Source of the DNA: an uncultured Clostridia bacterium
GTDB lineage: Bacteria > Bacillota > Clostridia > Oscillospirales > Acutalibacteraceae
Reading direction: 5' to 3'
Length of the DNA stretch: 52,667 bases
Assembly (NCBI GenBank): GCA_947628175.1
Contig: CANQZA010000001.1
Location: 68,883-121,549 of the forward strand
Part shown: positions 24,760-33,087 of the stretch, piece by piece
How the letters are laid out: every line of letters begins with the position of its first letter
How positions within the stretch are numbered: position 1 is the first letter of the stretch
Position numbers and translations under genes: made by a program
The notes under the pieces: generated by a model
Told to the model about the DNA's origin: nothing
The model's input: only the letters and a program-made list of their open reading frames with translations
Database searches by the model: none

Positions 24760-26259
24760 GTGCGTGGCATACGGATAAAAAACAGATATAATATTATATT
24801 TACGGCTGAATGTATTTTGTTTTTGATATTATCGTCATTTTTTGTACCGACAAATGATGATCTGAGGTTTGCATTCTTTTTTAAATTTGATCATTTAACG
24901 GAATATCTGAATCAGGTCCTCTATTACGGCAACGGACGACTGCTCGGAAACGGAATAATCCTATTCTTTTCAAAGCAACCGCAGTTATTCTATCCGATAG
25001 AGGCAGTTATTGTGGCACTGTTTTGCATAGGCGTTGAAAAGCTTATAGATCTTAAAAATTCAAAACTCCTCGTTATGGCGTTCATCACAATGCTTCCGAT
25101 ATACTGCTATAAGGAAATCATAAGCTGGATGAGTGCTTTTATAAATTATTTCATTCCTGTTGCGCTTTTTGTATTGACTATAATAATAATCAAACACAAT
25201 CTTGTGTCAAAAAGCAGACTGTACATAATTGCGCTTATTGCAGCAGGCTTTTGCGAACAGCTTTTTATTGAACATAACACAATAATAAACATACTGTTTG
25301 CAGCTATGGTTCTGCTATACGGTATTAAAAAACATATGCGCTTTATAAAAGAAACGGTTCTTCTTCTTATTTCAAATATGATAGGTGCAGGCGTTATGTT
25401 TTTATATAATTTTTATATTGATTATTCAAAAACATATACTGCGTCGTTCGACACGCCATACCGCAGCACCATACTTTCGGCATTTTCGTCCGGCGGTATA
25501 AAAGGAGCAGTATTTTTCGCTTTAAAAAATGCACAGTATCCGCTGATAATGCTCGGCAGCAATCTGTTTTTAATGACTGTGCTCTTTAGCACCATGATGT
25601 ACATTGAGCATAAAGCAAAAGAAAAAAACATAAAGCATAAAGCTGCCGCTGCTTTGCCTTTTGCCGCCTATATATTATTGTTTATCCTCTGCACATATAC
25701 CGCTTACAAATTTCCCGGAGATCTGCCTGATGACAAACTATACTTATTTGTACTTCTGGGTATGCTCTTTGTTATAAGCTTTCTTGGATTGGGGATTCTG
25801 TTCTGCCTGATTATACTGAAAAGAATCGGCAAGCCATCATCCGCAAAAATGATTGCCCTGTTGTTTTTCGCGGCATTGTCATTTGCTCCTTTTCTTCTGG
25901 TTTCACCCTGCGGATACAGATGCTGTTTCTTTATGTACTTTTTCATAATGGTTATAACCGTTTACACGCTAAAATTTGCGGCAGTCCGTTACGGTTTGAG
26001 ATTAGACAGGCTTTACGATGTGTCCTCTGCCGTGTGTCTTGTGCTTCTTTGCATCTATACGGGACTGTATGCGCGGGAGAAAAAAATATACAATTACAAA
26101 ACAGAATATTTTAAAACCTCATACTATCTGCCGGCTGCCGACGAAAATCTGATAAGTCTTGGTGATACGGCGGTAGTGTGGGATGCTGTCGCAGGATTTG
26201 AACACAGGTATATTCCGCTTGATAAATTTGAATTGCTGATTGAAAACGGAAAAATATGA
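24760..26259 (+). CDS. Polytopic membrane protein, DUF6056/GtrII-like
   Basis: A 499-residue integral membrane protein with about eleven hydrophobic segments. Near the N-terminus FVPTNDDLRFAF and YYGNGRLLGNGIILFF resemble the first periplasmic loop of DUF6056 and GtrII-type membrane glycosyltransferases (acidic N-D-D motif, then N-G-R-L-G), so a role in glycan transfer or export at the membrane is likely but not proven. The GTG at 24760 is chosen because GGGGGAG lies 7 nt before it; the longer in-frame ATG at 24679 lies upstream of the promoter. The gene stands alone, opposite an XRE regulator. Confidence 0.78.
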   Translation: MRGIRIKNRYNIIFTAECILFLILSSFFVPTNDDLRFAFFFKFDHLTEYLNQVLYYGNGRLLGNGIILFFSKQPQLFYPIEAVIVALFCIGVEKLIDLKNSKLLVMAFITMLPIYCYKEIISWMSAFINYFIPVALFVLTIIIIKHNLVSKSRLYIIALIAAGFCEQLFIEHNTIINILFAAMVLLYGIKKHMRFIKETVLLLISNMIGAGVMFLYNFYIDYSKTYTASFDTPYRSTILSAFSSGGIKGAVFFALKNAQYPLIMLGSNLFLMTVLFSTMMYIEHKAKEKNIKHKAAAALPFAAYILLFILCTYTAYKFPGDLPDDKLYLFVLLGMLFVISFLGLGILFCLIILKRIGKPSSAKMIALLFFAALSFAPFLLVSPCGYRCCFFMYFFIMVITVYTLKFAAVRYGLRLDRLYDVSSAVCLVLLCIYTGLYAREKKIYNYKTEYFKTSYYLPAADENLISLGDTAVVWDAVAGFEHRYIPLDKFELLIENGKI

Positions 26260-26266
26260 TTTGGAC

Positions 26267-26295
26267 TTGACAAATTATTTTCTCTTTGCTATAAT
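26267..26295 (+). promoter_or_regulatory. Promoter of the HMGL-like aldolase gene
   Basis: TTGACA (26267-26272), 17-bp spacer, TATAAT (26290-26295). The leader contains nested palindromes (AAGCGCTT, AAATCGATTT) between CACT and AAGTG arms (26299-26334) that could be an operator or fold. Confidence 0.75.
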
Positions 26296-26367
26296 ACGCA
26301 CTAAAGCGCTTTAAATCGATTTGACTTTAAAGTGTTAAAGTACAAAGGAAAGAAGAGATAAACCAGT

Positions 26368-27345
26368 ATGGCACCGAGAAAAGGAAATCTTATGTCCGTA
26401 AGAACGGATGTAAAAGTAGTTGACGCGACTATCCGCGACGGCGGGCTTTGCAACAACTTTGAATTTACGGATGAATTTGTTACCGAGCTCTATAAAACAA
26501 ATATAAAGAGCGGCGTTGACTATATGGAATTCGGCTATCGTGCATCCAAAAACCTTTTTGATCCGTCAAAATTCGGAAAATGGAAATTCTGTGACGAAGC
26601 AGACATCAGAAGCATTGTAGGCGAAAATATATCGGACATGAAAATATCCGTTATGGCGGATGTGGGAAGATGTGATTTTAAAGAGGACTTTATCCCGAAA
26701 TCGGAATCTGTAATTGATATGGTAAGGGTTGCCTGCTACATTCATCAAATTCCTGCTGCTGTTGAGATGATTGAGCATTTTCACAATCTCGGATATGAGA
26801 CGACCTGCAACATTATGGCAATCAGCCAGGCAAACAGCGAACAGATTGACGCGGCGCTTGAAATGCTCGGCAGTTCAAATGTTGATGTTATTTACCTTGT
26901 TGACTCCTATGGCTCTCTTTATCCCGAAACAGCAGGAAACCTTGCAAAAAAATACCTCGAAGCAGGTGAAAAATACGGCAAGGCAATCGGCTTTCATGCC
27001 CATAATAATCAGAATCTTGCATTCGCAAACACGATTGAAACGCTTTCCTTCGGCATATCTTATCTTGACGCAACGGCATCGGGAATGGGAAGAGGCGCCG
27101 GAAACTGTGCAATGGAGCTGCTCCTTGGCTTTCTTAAAAATCCGAAATACAATCTGTACAGCCTGCTTACTTTTATAGAAAACTATATCATTCCTCTCAG
27201 AGAAAGCGGTGTGGTATGGGGATATGATATTCAGTATATGCTCACCGGTCAGCTCAACCGCCACCCAAGGGAAGCAATGGCGTTCACCGCGGAAAAGAGG
27301 CAGGATTACTGTGAGTTTTACAAAGCACTGCTTGATAATTTTTAA
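26368..27345 (+). CDS. HMGL-like (pyruvate carboxyltransferase-type) aldolase domain protein
   Basis: A 325-residue TIM-barrel enzyme of the HMG-CoA lyase / homocitrate synthase / 4-hydroxy-2-oxovalerate aldolase superfamily. Motif I is VVDATIRDGGLCNNFEF (Arg and Asp for the metal and enolate); later come VDYMEFGYRAS, DSYGSLYPE and the metal-site GFHAHNNQNLAFANT. The glycine loop ATASGMGRGAGNCAMELLLGFL resembles aldolases rather than isopropylmalate synthase. There is no CoA-ligand or regulatory domain, and no aldehyde dehydrogenase or other pathway partner beside it, so the reaction is unknown. A second start at 26392 has AAGGA upstream and could be the real one. Confidence 0.85.
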   Translation: MAPRKGNLMSVRTDVKVVDATIRDGGLCNNFEFTDEFVTELYKTNIKSGVDYMEFGYRASKNLFDPSKFGKWKFCDEADIRSIVGENISDMKISVMADVGRCDFKEDFIPKSESVIDMVRVACYIHQIPAAVEMIEHFHNLGYETTCNIMAISQANSEQIDAALEMLGSSNVDVIYLVDSYGSLYPETAGNLAKKYLEAGEKYGKAIGFHAHNNQNLAFANTIETLSFGISYLDATASGMGRGAGNCAMELLLGFLKNPKYNLYSLLTFIENYIIPLRESGVVWGYDIQYMLTGQLNRHPREAMAFTAEKRQDYCEFYKALLDNF

Positions 27346-27365
27346 AAAAACTCTTTTAGTTTTTG

Positions 27366-27394
27366 TTGACAAATACATTCAACGGCTATATAAT
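27366..27394 (+). promoter_or_regulatory. Promoter of the TPP riboswitch-thiT unit
   Basis: TTGACA (27366-27371), 17-bp spacer, TATAAT (27389-27394), ending about 17 nt before the riboswitch. Confidence 0.8.
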
Positions 27395-27410
27395 CTATTT
27401 AACTTAATAA

Positions 27411-27476
27411 GTCAGGGGTGCCATAAGGCTGAGATTATACCCTTCGACCCATCCGTTAGCACGGATGGCGGAGACA
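27411..27476 (+). promoter_or_regulatory. TPP (THI-box) riboswitch
   Basis: The core CAGGGGTGCC, the invariant GGCTGAGA and the ACCCTTCGACCC segment are in their normal order. They are followed by a helix CATCCG / CGGATG and the closing CGGAGAC, a slight variant of the usual CGxAGGGA 3' core. It binds thiamine pyrophosphate. With the terminator at 27499-27532 downstream it should switch thiT off when thiamine is plentiful. Confidence 0.9.
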
Positions 27477-27498
27477 AAGTATTTTTATGTATTGCTGC

Positions 27499-27532
27499 GC
27501 CCCGTTCATTTTGTGAACGGGGCTTTTCTTTT
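27499..27532 (+). terminator. Riboswitch-controlled terminator before thiT
   Basis: GCCCCGTTCA (27499-27508) pairs with TGAACGGGGC (27514-27523), 10 bp, then TTTTCTTTT. It lies between the TPP aptamer and the thiT start, so it is the likely expression platform. Confidence 0.88.
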
Positions 27533-27566
27533 GACTTGTTGAGAATAAAGTGAAAGGAGAACATAT

Positions 27567-28160
27567 ATGGCAGAATCACAAATCAGAGCAACCCAGCGTT
27601 TAACCGAAACAGCAGTTATGATCGCACTTGCAACAGGACTTTCCTACATAACGGTTTTCACTGCTCCCATGGGCGGATCAATAACTGCTTTCAGTCAGGT
27701 TCCGATCGTACTTATAGGCTACAGATACGGTTTTAAGTGGGGCGCGCTTACAGGCGTTATTCACGGTCTTCTTCAGATGCTTCTTCAGGGACTCGGAAAC
27801 TTTGCGTATGTAAAGGGAATAGCATCTTATTTGGTTCTTATTTTTGCGGACTATGTAATTGCCTTTGCTGTTTTAGGCATAGGCGGAGCGCTTTTCAAAA
27901 AGGCTGTTAAAAATCAGACCGTCGCTCTCGGACTGGGTGCTTTTGCGGCATCGGCTCTTCGATTTTTATGCCACTTCATTTCGGGTGTAACGATCTGGGG
28001 TGAATATGCAAACGGCTGGAAATCGGTTTGGGCATACAGTGCGGGATACAACGGATTCTACATGCTTTTTGAAGCAATACTGACCGTTGTAGGCGTAGTT
28101 GTCCTCAGTTTTGTGCTTGATTTTACCAAGCCGAATCTTAAAAAAGTTAAATCAAAATAA
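27567..28160 (+). CDS. thiT: ECF thiamine transporter S component ThiT
   Basis: A 197-residue membrane protein with about six helices, the size of ThiT. Conserved features: APMGGSITAFSQVPIVLIGYRYG, an acidic/glycine-rich first part, and LRFLCHFISGVTIWGEYA, where the aromatic and Trp/Glu residues form the thiamine site. It binds thiamine outside and works with the shared ECF energising module (EcfA, A', T), which is not in the window. AAAGGAGA precedes the ATG. Control by the TPP riboswitch just upstream confirms the substrate. Confidence 0.95.
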   Translation: MAESQIRATQRLTETAVMIALATGLSYITVFTAPMGGSITAFSQVPIVLIGYRYGFKWGALTGVIHGLLQMLLQGLGNFAYVKGIASYLVLIFADYVIAFAVLGIGGALFKKAVKNQTVALGLGAFAASALRFLCHFISGVTIWGEYANGWKSVWAYSAGYNGFYMLFEAILTVVGVVVLSFVLDFTKPNLKKVKSK

Positions 28161-28206
28161 AAATCAGAGCCTTGCGTGATCGCATGCGCATGCTTTGAAT
28201 ATGGCA

Positions 28207-28241
28207 ACGCCCGAAAGCAGCAGCTTTCGGGCGTTTTTTAT
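28207..28241 (+). terminator. Terminator shared by thiT and the convergent lysozyme gene
   Basis: ACGCCCGAAAGC pairs with GCTTTCGGGCGT around AGCA, 12 bp, followed by TTTTTTATTT. It ends at the stop codon of the opposing gene. Confidence 0.92.
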
Positions 28242-30061
28242 TTCACCTTTATTTTTTTAGTTGATGACCAGGAACCGTAAAATCTCTTGCCGTCAACCAT
28301 CTTATATGCCCTTACATGCACATAATAGGTTCTGTTGCTTTTTGCTGTCTTTATAACCTTTGAAGTACCCTTTGAGGCGCTCGCAAATACATACTTCTTA
28401 TCTGAGGAAAAATTCGATTTTGTGGACCACTGAATCTGATATCCTGAGCATTTTAACGATTTCCACTTTAAGCGTATTTTACGGTTTGAAGGGTTTGAAA
28501 CCGATTTAAGCGCAGACTTCTGCGGCTTGGAAGCAAACTTGAGCAGTTTGCTTTTTTTGCCTGTCTTTTTCTTTTTTGAGTCCACTGTGTACGCACTGAC
28601 TCTGTAGCAATAAACACTTGACGGTTTAAGATTTGTAAGTTTCAGCTTATTCTTACTGCTTCCCGCAAGCTCCTTTATGAGTTTATATTTGCCTGTTGAG
28701 GGATAGTAGCGGTATACAAGATAGCCTTGCGCACCGGACATTTTATCCCACACAAGCGTTGCGGAGGAGGTTTTTATTGACTTTGCTCTGAGATTGGAAA
28801 CCTGCCCCGGGAGCGTATGCTTTTTATTTTCCTTTGAATACGGACCGTACACTATGTCGCCGTATTTACCTGCGCGTCCTACGGCAACCTTAACGGTATA
28901 CTCGTTTGCAGGCGTTAAATTGCCTACCGTTACCTTTGCGGATTTTGCCGTTATATAAAATGAACTTCCTTTTGTATTATTTTTTACATAAACACGGTAA
29001 TTCTTTGCGCCCTTGACCGATTTCCACTCATATAGAAGCGAAGTGGTTGTTCTCGATTTCAGGGTGAGTGCCGTTGCCTGCTCAGGCACAATTTTAAATC
29101 TGTACTTTTTTTCAAAGCCTTCATATTCGCCTATACCTACGGCAGTTACAAGTGCCGTTCCGACCTGCGTGTTATTTTTATACGCAAGAACATAATCTGT
29201 CCCTTCCTTAAGACGAATACCGTCTTCGGTTGTCACCTTTGACGGAACAGGCTCAACAGGCTTTCCCGTATAATACTGCTTTTTCAAATCGGTTATACTG
29301 CCTGTGTACCAGAAATTAACATCTGTATATCCGCCGACACCTTTTACGCATCCCTTTGAAGAATACTGCCAGAACTCATAATCACCGCTGTAGTTTGTCT
29401 CCTTGCTGTAATTCGCGAGCCAGACGATGTATTCTTCGGAAATCTGCGACGCATTAAGATGATTTTTCAAAAAGCTCTCGTTTGCATACAGGCACGCGTC
29501 ATAGCCTGCGCTGCGAATTCTGTCAAGAAAAGCAAGCGAATTTTTTGTCATCTGTGATTTTGAAAGACCCGCACTGTCAAGTCTGCCTGCCGGGGTATCG
29601 GCAAATTCATAGTCAAAAACAACAGGCATGGTAATATCGTAACTGCCTATTACATCAAGAACCTTTTTTGCCTCTGCCTGAGCCTCTTTAACATTGAGCG
29701 CCTGCGAATACCAATATACGCCTACTGAAAGCCCTGCTTTTATTGCATCTTTCAGATAGGTTTTATATCTTTTGTCGTAGTTGAGTGAATGGTGAGATTT
29801 CGTATACCCCGTATATCCCACTCTGACAAACACAAAACTGATTCCGTCCGCCTTTACCTTTTTAAAATCAATATCGCCGTTGTGCTCGGACACATCAATT
29901 CCGTTTTTAATATCAAATCCGTCAAATCTTGTCTGATGCGTATAGGTGCTGCCCGTATAACAGCTTTTGGTTTTTGATAATGCCAGAGCGACAACCGTCC
30001 CCTGAAACATTATCAAAACAGTCATAAAAACAGACAAAAATTTAATAATCCCTTTTTTCAT
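28238..30061 (-). CDS. Secreted GH25 lysozyme with fibronectin type III modules
   Basis: A 607-residue exported muramidase. A signal peptide (about 1-28) leads to a GH25 domain (about 50-265) with GIDVSEHNG (Asp56), VVFDYEF (Asp150 and Glu152, the catalytic pair) and FWQYSS. A short beta module follows (about 275-325; DYVLAYKNNTQVGTALVTAVGIG), of the kind also in the CotH protein at 46.7 kb. Then come three fibronectin type III-like repeats (about 330-420, 425-510 and 515-607; each begins with a Trp and an ...YRVY/YLVYRY/YQIQW strand). It cleaves peptidoglycan between MurNAc and GlcNAc; the Fn3 part probably positions it on a surface. It starts 4 nt after the next lysozyme gene, so the two are coupled. 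Confidence 0.93.
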   Translation of the reverse strand: MKKGIIKFLSVFMTVLIMFQGTVVALALSKTKSCYTGSTYTHQTRFDGFDIKNGIDVSEHNGDIDFKKVKADGISFVFVRVGYTGYTKSHHSLNYDKRYKTYLKDAIKAGLSVGVYWYSQALNVKEAQAEAKKVLDVIGSYDITMPVVFDYEFADTPAGRLDSAGLSKSQMTKNSLAFLDRIRSAGYDACLYANESFLKNHLNASQISEEYIVWLANYSKETNYSGDYEFWQYSSKGCVKGVGGYTDVNFWYTGSITDLKKQYYTGKPVEPVPSKVTTEDGIRLKEGTDYVLAYKNNTQVGTALVTAVGIGEYEGFEKKYRFKIVPEQATALTLKSRTTTSLLYEWKSVKGAKNYRVYVKNNTKGSSFYITAKSAKVTVGNLTPANEYTVKVAVGRAGKYGDIVYGPYSKENKKHTLPGQVSNLRAKSIKTSSATLVWDKMSGAQGYLVYRYYPSTGKYKLIKELAGSSKNKLKLTNLKPSSVYCYRVSAYTVDSKKKKTGKKSKLLKFASKPQKSALKSVSNPSNRKIRLKWKSLKCSGYQIQWSTKSNFSSDKKYVFASASKGTSKVIKTAKSNRTYYVHVRAYKMVDGKRFYGSWSSTKKIKVK

Positions 30062-30065
30062 AACA

Positions 30066-30845
30066 TTAATCCTTCATATACCAGTAATTCCTGTCAACAT
30101 ATTTGCTTTTTACGCCGTCGCAGGCACCTGTTTTTGAATACTGCCATATATCATAATCACCGCTGTAGGTGGGTTTTTCATTATAATCCGCGAGCCAGAT
30201 AACCGTATCCGGCAAAAGTTTTTGTGTATCTATATGATACTCCAGCATATAAGTGGAAGCGTAAAGTGCAGGTGTATAACCCTTATTGGCAATTTCACTG
30301 CAAAAGGCATTGATAATATCGGTGTTCTGCTGCATGGTCAGACCTGCTCCGGCAAGTCTGCCTGTTTCATACCCGTCGGCATCGGCAGGGTATTCAAAAT
30401 CGATAACAACAGGCAAATCAACATCATAGCTGTCAATAAAATCAAGAACAAAATCCGCCTCTTCTTCGGCCTCTTTCTCGCTTATTGCCTGGCTGTAAAA
30501 ATAAACGCCTGCCGCGATTCCCGCTTTTGACGCGCCTCTGAGATTTTCACGCGCATATTTATCCTCCATAAGTTTACCTGTTTTATATCCCCTGCAGCCT
30601 ACTCTTATAAAGGCAAACTCAATATTGCGGGAAACTTTCTTCCAATCTATCTTGCCGTTGTGCTCGGACACATCGATTCCGCTTAAAACCTGTTTTGATG
30701 TATTAAAAATGTCATGCCGTCTGCCTTTTCCGTCAGTATTTATAAGAATTGCAGACAGTATAACGGATGCAGCCACTATCACTGCAATAAGCGCAACAAG
30801 GTGCTTTGCTGTTGGTTTAAATATCCGTTTTTCCTTTAGTGCCAT
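30066..30845 (-). CDS. Membrane-anchored GH25 lysozyme
   Basis: A 259-residue protein with one N-terminal membrane helix (about 15-36) and a GH25 domain (about 53-255): GIDVSEHNGKIDW (Asp58), VVIDFEYP (Asp149 and Glu151) and DIWQYS. It lacks add-on modules. GAGGAG precedes the ATG at 30843-30845. It is first of a pair with the larger secreted lysozyme, whose ribosome site overlaps its 3' end. Likely role: cell wall remodelling at the membrane, or lysis of competitors. The two GH25 domains are clearly related, suggesting tandem duplication. Confidence 0.93.
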   Translation of the reverse strand: MALKEKRIFKPTAKHLVALIAVIVAASVILSAILINTDGKGRRHDIFNTSKQVLSGIDVSEHNGKIDWKKVSRNIEFAFIRVGCRGYKTGKLMEDKYARENLRGASKAGIAAGVYFYSQAISEKEAEEEADFVLDFIDSYDVDLPVVIDFEYPADADGYETGRLAGAGLTMQQNTDIINAFCSEIANKGYTPALYASTYMLEYHIDTQKLLPDTVIWLADYNEKPTYSGDYDIWQYSKTGACDGVKSKYVDRNYWYMKD

Positions 30846-30967
30846 AAAAATCTCCTCGACTGACAGTTAACATAATATCATAACGCAGAATGAAAATCCA
30901 TATAATACACAGAAAATTAACATTATTGGCAAATAATAAACAAATTTTATTGTTTTATCATAAATTG

Positions 30968-30995
30968 TTGACATTTTATTTATTCATTTTATAAT
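30968..30995 (+). promoter_or_regulatory. Promoter of the DAHP synthase gene
   Basis: TTGACA (30968-30973), 16-bp spacer, TATAAT (30990-30995). Transcription should start near 31002, leaving only about 13 nt of leader. Confidence 0.8.
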
Positions 30996-31014
30996 GATAT
31001 CAGGTGAAATAAAT

Positions 31015-32052
31015 ATGGAAAATATGATTCATACAAATTTTAAAAGAAAACTCCCTGTTCCCAAGGAAATAAAAGAGGAAATGCCTCTTTCGCCCGAAGC
31101 GGAGCAAATTAAAATGAAAAGAGACAGGCGGATTGCAGATGTCTTTACGGGAAAAAGCAATACATTTTTGCTCATCATAGGTCCCTGCTCCGCGGACAGA
31201 GCCGACAGTGTGCTGGACTATATCGGTCGCCTTGCCGAAATACAAAAGCAGGTTGAAGATAAAATCATAATTATCCCCCGTATATACACCGGAAAGCCCC
31301 GCACAACAGGCGCAGGCTACAAAGGAATGCTGCATCAGCCCGATCCCGACAAAAAGCCGGATATGCTTGAGGGTATCAAGGCAATACGCTCGCTTCACAA
31401 GGATGCAATTGAGCAGACGGGACTCACCTGCGCGGATGAAATGCTTTATCCCGAAAATTACAGATACCTTTCGGATTTGCTTTCCTATATCGCAGTCGGC
31501 GCCCGTTCGGTTGAAAATCAGGAGCATAGGCTTGTGTCATCAGGAATTGATGTACCTGTCGGAATGAAAAATCCAACAAGCGGAGATCTTTCCATTATGC
31601 TCAATGCAATAAGAGCGGCTCAGGGTGACCATACATTTTTATACAGAGGATGGGAGGTAGAGTCAAGCGGAAATCCTCTTGCCCACGCGATACTCAGAGG
31701 AAGCGTGGACAGACACGGAATCAACCATCCTAACTACCATTATGAAGATTTAAGACAGCTTTATGATTTATATTGTAATGATTATAAAAATCCTGCTGTT
31801 ATAGTTGACACCAACCACTCCAATTCAGGCAAAAAATATCTTGAGCAAATCAGAATTGCCAACGAGGTGCTTCACGCAATGCGCCACAGCAGTGATATAT
31901 CGTCCATGGTCAAGGGCTTTATGATTGAATCATACATTGAGGACGGCTGCCAGAAGGTTGAGGACGGTATATACGGAAAATCGATTACCGATCCGTGCCT
32001 CGGCTGGAACAAAACAAAAGACCTGATTCTGTCTATTGCGGATCAGTTATAA
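31015..32052 (+). CDS. 3-deoxy-7-phosphoheptulonate (DAHP) synthase, class I
   Basis: A 345-residue enzyme that condenses phosphoenolpyruvate and erythrose 4-phosphate, the first step of the shikimate pathway. Class I AroFGH signatures: IIGPCSADR, PRIYTGKPRTTGAGYKGM, QPDPDKKPDM, GARSVENQEHR, PVGMKNPTSGD and IVDTNHSNSGKKY, with the metal ligands in the last (Cys of GPCS, His of NHSN). The N-terminal extension resembles the E. coli AroG type and may bind an aromatic amino acid. The ATG at 31015 follows AGGTGA; an in-frame ATG at 30994 lies inside the -10 box and cannot be used. A dehydrogenase follows after 27 nt. Confidence 0.95.
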   Translation: MENMIHTNFKRKLPVPKEIKEEMPLSPEAEQIKMKRDRRIADVFTGKSNTFLLIIGPCSADRADSVLDYIGRLAEIQKQVEDKIIIIPRIYTGKPRTTGAGYKGMLHQPDPDKKPDMLEGIKAIRSLHKDAIEQTGLTCADEMLYPENYRYLSDLLSYIAVGARSVENQEHRLVSSGIDVPVGMKNPTSGDLSIMLNAIRAAQGDHTFLYRGWEVESSGNPLAHAILRGSVDRHGINHPNYHYEDLRQLYDLYCNDYKNPAVIVDTNHSNSGKKYLEQIRIANEVLHAMRHSSDISSMVKGFMIESYIEDGCQKVEDGIYGKSITDPCLGWNKTKDLILSIADQL

Positions 32053-32079
32053 TATTTTTATATTATTGAGGTGTTAGAA

Positions 32080-33030
32080 ATGCTGGATAAAAGAAAGGTT
32101 GTAATTATAGGGGCAGGTCATGTAGGCTCCCATGTCGCAATGGCGCTTTGCTTTCAGGGTACATGCGACGAAATTGTGTTTATCGATATTGACCATGCAA
32201 AAGCAATAAGCAACTGCTATGATGTTGCCGATGCCTGTCTGTTTTTAGGCTCAACAACCAAAATAAGCGTTGGCGATTATGAGGATTGCAGGGATGCGGA
32301 TATTATCGTAATATCCATCGGTATGCCGAGAAAACCCGGACAAACAAGGCTTGAAATGCTTGATGACTCAGTGGTTATGCTCAAGGATGTTGTTGAAAAA
32401 CTCAAACCTATTGATTACAAGGGAATAATTGTTTCCATAACAAATCCCGCTGACATTATTGCCGATTACGCAAGGCGTCACCTCGGTCTTCCGAGAGAAA
32501 GATGCTTTTCCACAGGTACCTCTCTTGATACCGCGAGACTGAAAAGGACTGTCAGCGAGCTTGCGGGCATTGACAGAAGGAGTATTACCACCTGTGCTAT
32601 AGGTGAGCACGGCGATTCCTCATTCGTTCCTTTTTCAACGCTCACTCTCGGTGGACAGCACTACAAGGCGCTTGAGCAGGCAAAGCCGGACAAATACTCA
32701 AATCTCACTGAGGATTTTGTGCTTGAGAGAACAAGATATATCGGATACGACATTATAAACGGCAAGGGTTCCACTGAATTCGGTATAGGCGCTGCCTGTG
32801 CCGACATATGTAAGGCAATCTTTCACGATGAAAAAAGAGTGATTCCGGCATCTGTTCTTCTCGACGGAGAATACGGAATGCACGATGTTGCCTGCGGTGT
32901 TCCGTGTGTTATAGGCAGAAACGGCATTGAAGATATAATTGAACTGCCTTTAAATGAAAAGGAACAGCAGCAGCTTGAATACACCTGTAAGGTTATAAGA
33001 GAAAACATAGAAAGAGCGGAAAAAATATAG
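32080..33030 (+). CDS. Lactate/malate dehydrogenase family 2-hydroxyacid dehydrogenase
   Basis: A 316-residue NAD-dependent enzyme. Rossmann motif GAGHVGS; catalytic pair Asp150 (SLDTAR) and His177 (GEHGDS); substrate arginines Arg90 and Arg153. Overall it reads as an L-lactate dehydrogenase (GEHGDS, GTSLDTAR), but the specificity position equals Arg84 in GMPRKPGQTR, where lactate enzymes have Gln (NQKPG) and malate enzymes have Arg (PRKPG). So oxaloacetate/malate or a bulkier 2-oxo acid may be the true substrate. The ATG at 32080 has GAGGTG 6 nt upstream; a GTG nine bases earlier lies inside that site. Probably co-transcribed with the DAHP synthase gene. Confidence 0.88.
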   Translation: MLDKRKVVIIGAGHVGSHVAMALCFQGTCDEIVFIDIDHAKAISNCYDVADACLFLGSTTKISVGDYEDCRDADIIVISIGMPRKPGQTRLEMLDDSVVMLKDVVEKLKPIDYKGIIVSITNPADIIADYARRHLGLPRERCFSTGTSLDTARLKRTVSELAGIDRRSITTCAIGEHGDSSFVPFSTLTLGGQHYKALEQAKPDKYSNLTEDFVLERTRYIGYDIINGKGSTEFGIGAACADICKAIFHDEKRVIPASVLLDGEYGMHDVACGVPCVIGRNGIEDIIELPLNEKEQQQLEYTCKVIRENIERAEKI

Positions 33031-33039
33031 ACCATACAA

Positions 33040-33073
33040 AAATCCGTCCGTGAAAAATCGGACGGATTTTTTT
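33040..33073 (+). terminator. Terminator of the DAHP synthase-dehydrogenase operon
   Basis: AAATCCGTCCG pairs with CGGACGGATTT around TGAAAAAT, 11 bp, followed by TTTT. Confidence 0.9.
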
Positions 33074-33087
33074 GTTTCATTCCCGTG

